DNA of 11,388 nt from an uncultured Rickettsiales bacterium (lineage in GTDB: Bacteria > Pseudomonadota > Alphaproteobacteria > UBA8366): contig CAJWTF010000127.1 of NCBI GenBank assembly GCA_913046825.1, positions 1-11,388 on the forward strand, read 5' to 3'. Below the pieces are notes generated by a model. It was given only the letters and a program-made list of their open reading frames with translations, made no database searches and was not told the origin of the DNA. The translations under genes and the position numbers were made by a program. Numbering within the stretch: the first letter of the stretch is position 1; each line of letters begins with the position of its first letter. This document shows positions 7,319 through 11,388 of this stretch, one piece after another.

Positions 7319-9982
7319 ATGAGCAAATGGGTGTATGTGTTTGGCGATGACAGTTCCGAGGGCAACGCGGAGATGCGTGAGTTGTTGGGCGGCAAGGGCG
7401 CGAACTTAGCAGAAATGGCTAGTATCGGCTTGCCGGTGCCGCCGGGCTTCACGATCACGACCGAGGTCTGCACCCATTACTACAACAATGGCGAGACGTA
7501 TCCGGCTGACCTGGACGCGGCGATGGCGGCGGGTGTCGCGCATATCGAGGCATCGGTCGGATCCAATTTTGGCGACCGGGCAAACCCGTTGCTGGTCTCG
7601 GTACGCTCCGGCGCTCGGGTCTCCATGCCGGGGATGATGGACACTGTGCTGAACCTGGGACTTAACGACGAGAGCGTCGAAGGCCTTGCTCAAGCCAGTG
7701 GCGATGCGCGTTTCGCCTATGACAGCTATCGCCGGTTCATCCAGATGTACGGCGACGTTGTGTTGGGCGTCGATCACAGCGAATTCGAGGATTTGCTGGA
7801 GGCCCACAAGGACGTCAAAGGCGTTTCCCTCGACACGGAGCTGGACGCGGACGATCTGAAGGCGTTGGTCGGCGAATATAAAGACCTGGTGCAATCTTCC
7901 TTGGACGAGCCCTTCCCGCAAGACCCGAAGGAGCAGCTCTGGGGTGCGGTAAGTGCCGTCTTCGGCAGTTGGCAAACCGCGCGGGCCGTCACGTATCGGC
8001 GTTTGCATAATATTTCGGAAGATTGGGGTACGGCGGTCAATGTCCAGGCGATGGTGTTCGGCAATATGGGCGACGATTGCGCGACGGGCGTGGCCTTTAC
8101 CCGTGATCCGTCGACCGGCGAGAATACGTTCTACGGCGAGTATTTGGTCAATGCGCAGGGTGAAGACGTGGTGGCGGGTATCCGCACGCCGCAGCAACTG
8201 ACGGTCTCGGGCAAGGAAGCCCAAGGCTCGCATCTTACCGCTATGGAAGAGACCATGCCCGGCATCTTCGGCCAGCTCGATGATATTCGCGAGAAGCTGG
8301 AACAGCACTACAAAGACATGCAGGACATTGAGTTTACGGTCCAGAAGGACAAGCTCTATATGCTGCAGACCCGCTCAGGGAAACGCACGACGGCGGCGGC
8401 GATCCGCATCGCGGTGGAGATGCAGCAGGAAGGCTTGATCAATAAGTCGGAAGCTGTGTGCCGAGTGGAGCCGTCGGCACTCGATCAACTGTTGCACCCG
8501 AGGCTCGATCCGGACGCGGCGCGTGACGTGATCGCGAAAGGGTTGCCTGCATCACCAGGTGCCGCATCGGGACAAGTGTATTTTAGTTCGGATGAGGCGG
8601 AAGCCGCGGCTGCTCAAGGTACAAAGACTATTTTAGTGCGGATTGAGACCAGCCCCGAGGACATCCATGGCATGCACGCGGCGCAAGGCATTCTGACGGC
8701 GCGGGGCGGAATGACGAGCCATGCGGCGGTGGTTGCGCGCGGTATGGGGCGGCCTTGTGTCGTCGGTGCCGGTGAGCTGGTCATTGATTATGCCGCCAAG
8801 ACATTGTCGGCGGGCAACGTGATGGTTAAGGCGGGTGACACGATCACCATCGACGGGGCTGTGGGTCAGATCTTCCGAGGCGAGGTCGCGACGATCCAGC
8901 CGGAGATGTCAGGTGACTTCGCGACCATCATGGCCTGGGCGGACGAAGTGCGTACCCTCGGCGTGCACGCCAACGCGGACACGCCGGAAGATGCCCGCAC
9001 GGCGCGGGAGTTTGGTGCCGAGGGCATCGGGCTATGCCGGACTGAGCACATGTTCTTCGAGACCGAGCGGATCATCGCCATGCGTGAGATGATCTTGTCT
9101 GAGGACGAGGCGGGCCGAAGGGCCGCGTTGGCTAAGTTGTTGCCGATGCAGCGCAACGATTTTGCGGAACTGTTCCGGGTCATGAAGGGCTTACCGGTGA
9201 CTATACGTCTACTGGACCCACCGTTGAACGAGTTCCTGCCGACTGGCGAGGCGGAGATGGAAGATGTTGCTAAATCGGCGGGCATCGACTTGGCCAAAGT
9301 GAAAGCACGGGTAGCTCAGCTGCATGAAATGAATCCGATGCTCGGCCATCGCGGATGCCGGTTGGCGATTAGCTATCCGGAAGTCTGCGAGATGCAGGCG
9401 CAGGCGATGTTCGAGGCGGCGTTGATCGCGGGCGAAGATACCGGAGAAGCAGTGAAGCTCGAGGTGATGGTCCCATTGATCGCGACCAAGGCTGAACTCG
9501 ATATCCTGAAGAAGGTCATCGACCGGGTGGCGGGCGAAGTTGAAGCGAACAAGGGCAAACGCCCCGAATATGTTGTCGGCACGATGATTGAGCTGCCACG
9601 CGCCGCGTTGCGGGCGGGCGAGATCGCGGAGACGGCAGCGTTCTTCAGCTTCGGCACCAATGATCTAACGCAGACAGTCTACGGCCTCAGCCGCGATGAC
9701 GCTGCGAGCTTCATCCCGACATACGAGCGTGCCGGAATTTTGCCCAACGACCCTTTCGCATCCATCGATGTCGATGGCGTCGGCGAATTGGTCTCGCTGG
9801 CAGTGGTGCGCGGCCGTGCGACTCGTTCCGAGATTAAGCTCGGCATTTGCGGCGAACATGGTGGCGACCCGGCCTCTGTCGCCTTCTGCCACAAGGTCGG
9901 TCTCGACTACGTCTCCTGCTCGCCGTTTCGGGTGCCCATTGCCCGGCTCGCCGCAGCGCAAGCGGCGGCGCGTTTACGATGA
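7319..9982 (+). CDS. ppdK: Pyruvate, phosphate dikinase
   Basis: This 887-residue cytosolic enzyme interconverts pyruvate + ATP + phosphate and PEP + AMP + pyrophosphate. Domains in order are an N-terminal ATP-grasp nucleotide-binding region (about 1-340, with GGKGANLAEMASIGLPVPPG and PGMMDTVLNLGL), a swivelling phosphohistidine domain with GGMTSHAAVVARGMGRPCVVG (H468 carries the phosphate), and a C-terminal TIM barrel with GLCRTEHMFF and GICGEHGGDP (C844 catalytic). T466 and S467 precede the histidine, the site where the PPDK regulatory protein acts in plants and some bacteria; no gene for such a regulator is in this window. ATG 7319 is chosen over an upstream in-frame TTG at 7283, which lies inside glyS. 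GAAGGA (7303-7308) sits 10 bases upstream, and MSKWVYVFG is the usual N-terminus. Confidence 0.97.
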   Translation: MSKWVYVFGDDSSEGNAEMRELLGGKGANLAEMASIGLPVPPGFTITTEVCTHYYNNGETYPADLDAAMAAGVAHIEASVGSNFGDRANPLLVSVRSGARVSMPGMMDTVLNLGLNDESVEGLAQASGDARFAYDSYRRFIQMYGDVVLGVDHSEFEDLLEAHKDVKGVSLDTELDADDLKALVGEYKDLVQSSLDEPFPQDPKEQLWGAVSAVFGSWQTARAVTYRRLHNISEDWGTAVNVQAMVFGNMGDDCATGVAFTRDPSTGENTFYGEYLVNAQGEDVVAGIRTPQQLTVSGKEAQGSHLTAMEETMPGIFGQLDDIREKLEQHYKDMQDIEFTVQKDKLYMLQTRSGKRTTAAAIRIAVEMQQEGLINKSEAVCRVEPSALDQLLHPRLDPDAARDVIAKGLPASPGAASGQVYFSSDEAEAAAAQGTKTILVRIETSPEDIHGMHAAQGILTARGGMTSHAAVVARGMGRPCVVGAGELVIDYAAKTLSAGNVMVKAGDTITIDGAVGQIFRGEVATIQPEMSGDFATIMAWADEVRTLGVHANADTPEDARTAREFGAEGIGLCRTEHMFFETERIIAMREMILSEDEAGRRAALAKLLPMQRNDFAELFRVMKGLPVTIRLLDPPLNEFLPTGEAEMEDVAKSAGIDLAKVKARVAQLHEMNPMLGHRGCRLAISYPEVCEMQAQAMFEAALIAGEDTGEAVKLEVMVPLIATKAELDILKKVIDRVAGEVEANKGKRPEYVVGTMIELPRAALRAGEIAETAAFFSFGTNDLTQTVYGLSRDDAASFIPTYERAGILPNDPFASIDVDGVGELVSLAVVRGRATRSEIKLGICGEHGGDPASVAFCHKVGLDYVSCSPFRVPIARLAAAQAAARLR

Positions 9983-10007
9983 CATCGGTTTGTAAGCGCA
10001 ATATTAG

Positions 10008-10029
10008 GGTCGTTTGGAACAATACGACC
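10008..10029 (+). terminator. Weak hairpin downstream of ppdK
   Basis: GGTCGT (10008-10013) and ACGACC (10024-10029) can pair as a 6-base stem with a 10-base loop, 25 bases after the ppdK stop. There is no T-run, so it is at best a poor intrinsic terminator. Confidence 0.2.
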
Positions 10030-10217
10030 TGCATGGATGTAAAAAAGAGCACTAGACTGCATCGTCCCGCGCTGAGGTATACTTCAATCTGTAGGATTAA
10101 TACGATTGAATCTGAATCGAGAGGGGGGAGAAGGGGGATAGCCAAAGTGGTGTTTTAGCCTCTGAATCAAGCGGCGAGCAGACCCCACCCCCTAAAACTG
10201 GAAACCAATATCTAATC

Positions 10218-10248
10218 TATAACTCCAATTACGTCGCTTGGAGATATA
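10218..10248. repeat. Imperfect 11-base inverted repeat near the recombinase remnant
   Basis: TATAACTCCAA (10218-10228) and TTGGAGATATA (10238-10248) are reverse complements with one mismatch, around a 9-base centre (ttacgtcgc). The size and spacing would suit an operator, a recombinase-binding site, or an RNA hairpin. Its position about 100 bases before a serine recombinase remnant makes a recombination site conceivable, but nothing proves it. Confidence 0.45.
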
Positions 10249-10350
10249 TCGAAGGCCCTCTACTCCATCACATATAGAGAAAACGAGTTTAAACACCCTT
10301 CAGAACTCTCTGAGTCCGTCTCTCAGGCGCATTAGAGTTACAATCATACA

Positions 10351-10721
10351 ATGATGGATGGGATTGCATCTGTAGGACAGAATCAACCTGTACTGTCCCT
10401 GTCTGACATGAAAGATAAGGGAGTGGGTATCTGCTCAGTCCGTCAGGGATTTGATACCTCGACCACCATGGGAGAGATGATGTTCCAGTTCGTTGGAATC
10501 CTGTCCTCATGGGAACGTGAGATGATACGGGAACGCATTATCGCCGGATTAGAACGTGCAAAGTCTGAAGGTAAGACCCTTCGACGCACAGGAAAGTCAC
10601 CAACGACACGATGACCGCAAAGATTATCGAACTGAGGAACGACAAGAAATCCATTCGTGCTATTGCTTCCGTAGTTGGTGTTAGTCGAGGAACGGTATTC
10701 AACGTCCTTAATGCACCATGA
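10351..10721 (+). pseudogene. Truncated and frameshifted serine recombinase (resolvase/invertase type)
   Basis: Frame one (10351-10614) encodes DMKDKGVGICSVRQGFDTST, then TMGEMMFQFVGILSSWEREM and IRERIIAGLERAKSEGKTL. This is the back half of the catalytic domain and the long helix of small serine recombinases. After about 10585 the match continues in another frame as KVTNDTMTAKIIELRNDKKS and IRAIASVVGVSRGTVFNVLN (stop TGA 10719-10721), the C-terminal helix-turn-helix that binds DNA. A single-base shift at roughly 10585-10593 explains the break. The N-terminal third with the catalytic serine (normally in a Y.RVS motif) is missing: an in-frame TAG lies at 10333-10335 and I found no matching sequence upstream. 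The protein cannot be an active recombinase. It marks past mobile-element activity. An intact relative would be about 190 residues. Confidence 0.85.
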
Positions 10722-10734
10722 TGGAGAAACGAAC

Positions 10735-10920
10735 ATGAAGGTTTTAGAAGTACTAGAGAATGCAGAGGTCATTATCGTGGATTTAGAGGTAAACCTCGGT
10801 GAGGAGACACACTCTTCACCTACACTGTGTGTTCGTTATAACGGAAACATCATCCCTCTCAGTACACCGGATGCTCGACCCATCCTTATGAACTCAGAGA
10901 ATGCGATAAAAATCGTTTAA
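10735..10920 (+). CDS. Small hypothetical protein, 61 residues
   Basis: The frame starts at ATG 10735 (MKVLEVLENAEVIIVDLEVN) with GGAGAA (10723-10728) six bases upstream, a better start than the open-frame extension that overlaps the recombinase remnant. It begins 13 bases after the recombinase stop. The sequence is acidic in its first half, then has alternating hydrophobic residues (TLCVRYNGNIIPLS) that suggest beta strands. There is no signal peptide and no membrane segment. I recognise no family. The good ribosome-binding site and AT-rich codon use shared with the neighbouring genes support a real gene carried by the same acquired segment. It is convergent with the HNH gene, 24 bases away. 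Confidence 0.6.
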   Translation: MKVLEVLENAEVIIVDLEVNLGEETHSSPTLCVRYNGNIIPLSTPDARPILMNSENAIKIV

Positions 10921-10939
10921 TTTGATTTTTTAAAAAACG
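10914..10939. terminator. Possible bidirectional terminator between convergent genes
   Basis: CGTTT (10914-10918) and AAACG (10935-10939) can pair, and TTTTTT (10926-10931) is followed directly by AAAAAA (10932-10937). This AT-only palindrome lies in the gap between the stop of the 61-residue gene and the stop of the HNH gene and would give a U-run in either direction. There is no GC-rich stem, so support is weak. Confidence 0.3.
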
Positions 10940-10944
10940 AATAC

Positions 10945-11388
10945 CTAACCTTTAAAACCAACCCAACTTTTCCGGGCATAATCTTTATCGATTGCCACCC
11001 TCAATTCCTGAACGTGTTTATCTGACAGTGAACTATCCATTATCTTCGATAATAGACGTTTATTTCGGTCCTCGAGTTTCTGGATCATCCTTTCATCCGG
11101 TATGCGGTTACCTTTGGACGAATTTTCATTTTTATCCACGTACACCAAATTCCACAGATCATCCGAAAACATATACGACCAAGGGATCACATGGTCGATT
11201 GACAGGTTTTCATCAGCAATGTGGGCACCAGTTTGAAAACATATTCGGTCCGGATTTTCGATATCGAGGTAACGACGAAAACGGGATAAGGGACTCCTTC
11301 TAATTTTTTTCCCGATAGAAATGAAAAAAAAAGACTCATTTGGTTTCATGCTGCAAGCATTGGAGAAGTTCAAAGTATATTTCCTCTG
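10945..11388 (-). CDS. HNH endonuclease, C-terminal part (gene continues past the window)
   Basis: The minus-strand frame is open to the window edge and encodes 147 visible residues, ending in ...SWVGFKG with TAG at 10945-10947. It contains an HNH nuclease core: a single CFQTG, then SIDHVIPWSYMFSDDLWNLV (DH is the metal/catalytic pair) and YVDKNENSSKGNRIP. The HNH core is followed by a tail (KLEDRNKRLL ... AIDKDYARKSWVGFKG). The usual first cysteine pair of many HNH folds is not complete, so a structural zinc is unlikely. This arrangement, with HNH at the C-terminus followed by a short helical tail, resembles stand-alone HNH proteins and restriction-type nucleases. The TTG at 11373 is not taken as the start because the frame continues beyond the edge. 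The role is unknown: restriction, anti-phage defence or homing are all possible. AT-rich composition suggests acquisition. Confidence 0.82.
   Translation of the reverse strand, partial: QRKYTLNFSNACSMKPNESFFFISIGKKIRRSPLSRFRRYLDIENPDRICFQTGAHIADENLSIDHVIPWSYMFSDDLWNLVYVDKNENSSKGNRIPDERMIQKLEDRNKRLLSKIMDSSLSDKHVQELRVAIDKDYARKSWVGFKG

Larger units (their letters stand above)
9983..10350. other. Gene-free boundary stretch between ppdK and the mobile-gene region
   Basis: No convincing gene is present in these 368 bases. The GC-rich style of the core ends here and AT-rich sequence begins. The stretch holds several small structures: a hairpin soon after the ppdK stop, a 7-base inverted repeat (10083-10089 with 10104-10110), an 8-base direct repeat 'tctgaatc' (10111-10118, 10161-10168), G-runs (10123-10137) facing C-runs (10183-10192), a 7-base inverted repeat GTTTTAG/CTAAAAC (10152-10158, 10192-10198), and an 11-base inverted repeat at 10218-10248. 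It may contain the integration boundary of an acquired segment. Confidence 0.6.

Noticed and set aside
7406..8308. 300-residue minus-strand frame inside ppdK
   Set aside because: It is a long antisense frame caused by GC-rich codon structure. It has no family features and ppdK on the other strand is certain.
10121..10137. G-quadruplex from the G-runs
   Set aside because: Only two G-runs are close together. Four would be needed on one strand.
10945..11388. Cas9-like HNH domain, suggested by the CFQTG...IDHVIP...N..KGNR pattern
   Set aside because: The protein ends about 55 residues after the HNH core, with no RuvC-III or PAM-interacting region, and there is no CRISPR repeat or cas gene in the window.

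Overview
The window looks like the chromosome of an alphaproteobacterium, possibly Rhodospirillales-like. The evidence is the gene style of the core: a polyprenyl synthase with an alphaproteobacterial N-terminus, a DUF2007/TrmN6-type methyltransferase, an S49 peptidase, split glycyl-tRNA synthetase genes and pyruvate phosphate dikinase. Coding density is high and base composition is moderately GC-rich. No rRNA, tRNA or CRISPR array was seen.

Left edge (1 to about 878): a decayed region. It holds the end of an IS66-type transposase with what looks like the element's terminal repeat. Next, on the minus strand, is an AhpD/carboxymuconolactone-decarboxylase-like gene broken by a single frameshift.

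Centre (879 to 9982): a conserved housekeeping block. A long-chain polyprenyl diphosphate synthase (minus strand, TTG start, good sigma70-like promoter) is transcribed away from a plus-strand run of six genes: DUF2007-methyltransferase fusion, S49 peptidase, small membrane zinc-ribbon-like protein, glyQ, glyS and ppdK. glyQ and glyS make the two subunits of one tetrameric enzyme, but a 69 to 72 bp palindromic repeat sits between them. ppdK follows glyS by 7 bases. Together these genes serve quinone side-chain synthesis, probable RNA/protein methylation, protein turnover, tRNA charging and pyruvate/PEP interconversion.

Right edge (9983 to 11388): composition turns clearly more AT-rich and gene quality drops. 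After a 368-base stretch with several small inverted repeats come a truncated and frameshifted serine recombinase, a 61-residue protein of unknown function, and, on the opposite strand, the C-terminal part of an HNH endonuclease that runs off the window. This looks like the start of an acquired island inserted after ppdK, possibly with restriction or defence content. The sequence visible here does not establish a new system. The HNH gene and whatever lies beyond 11388 are the best place to look.
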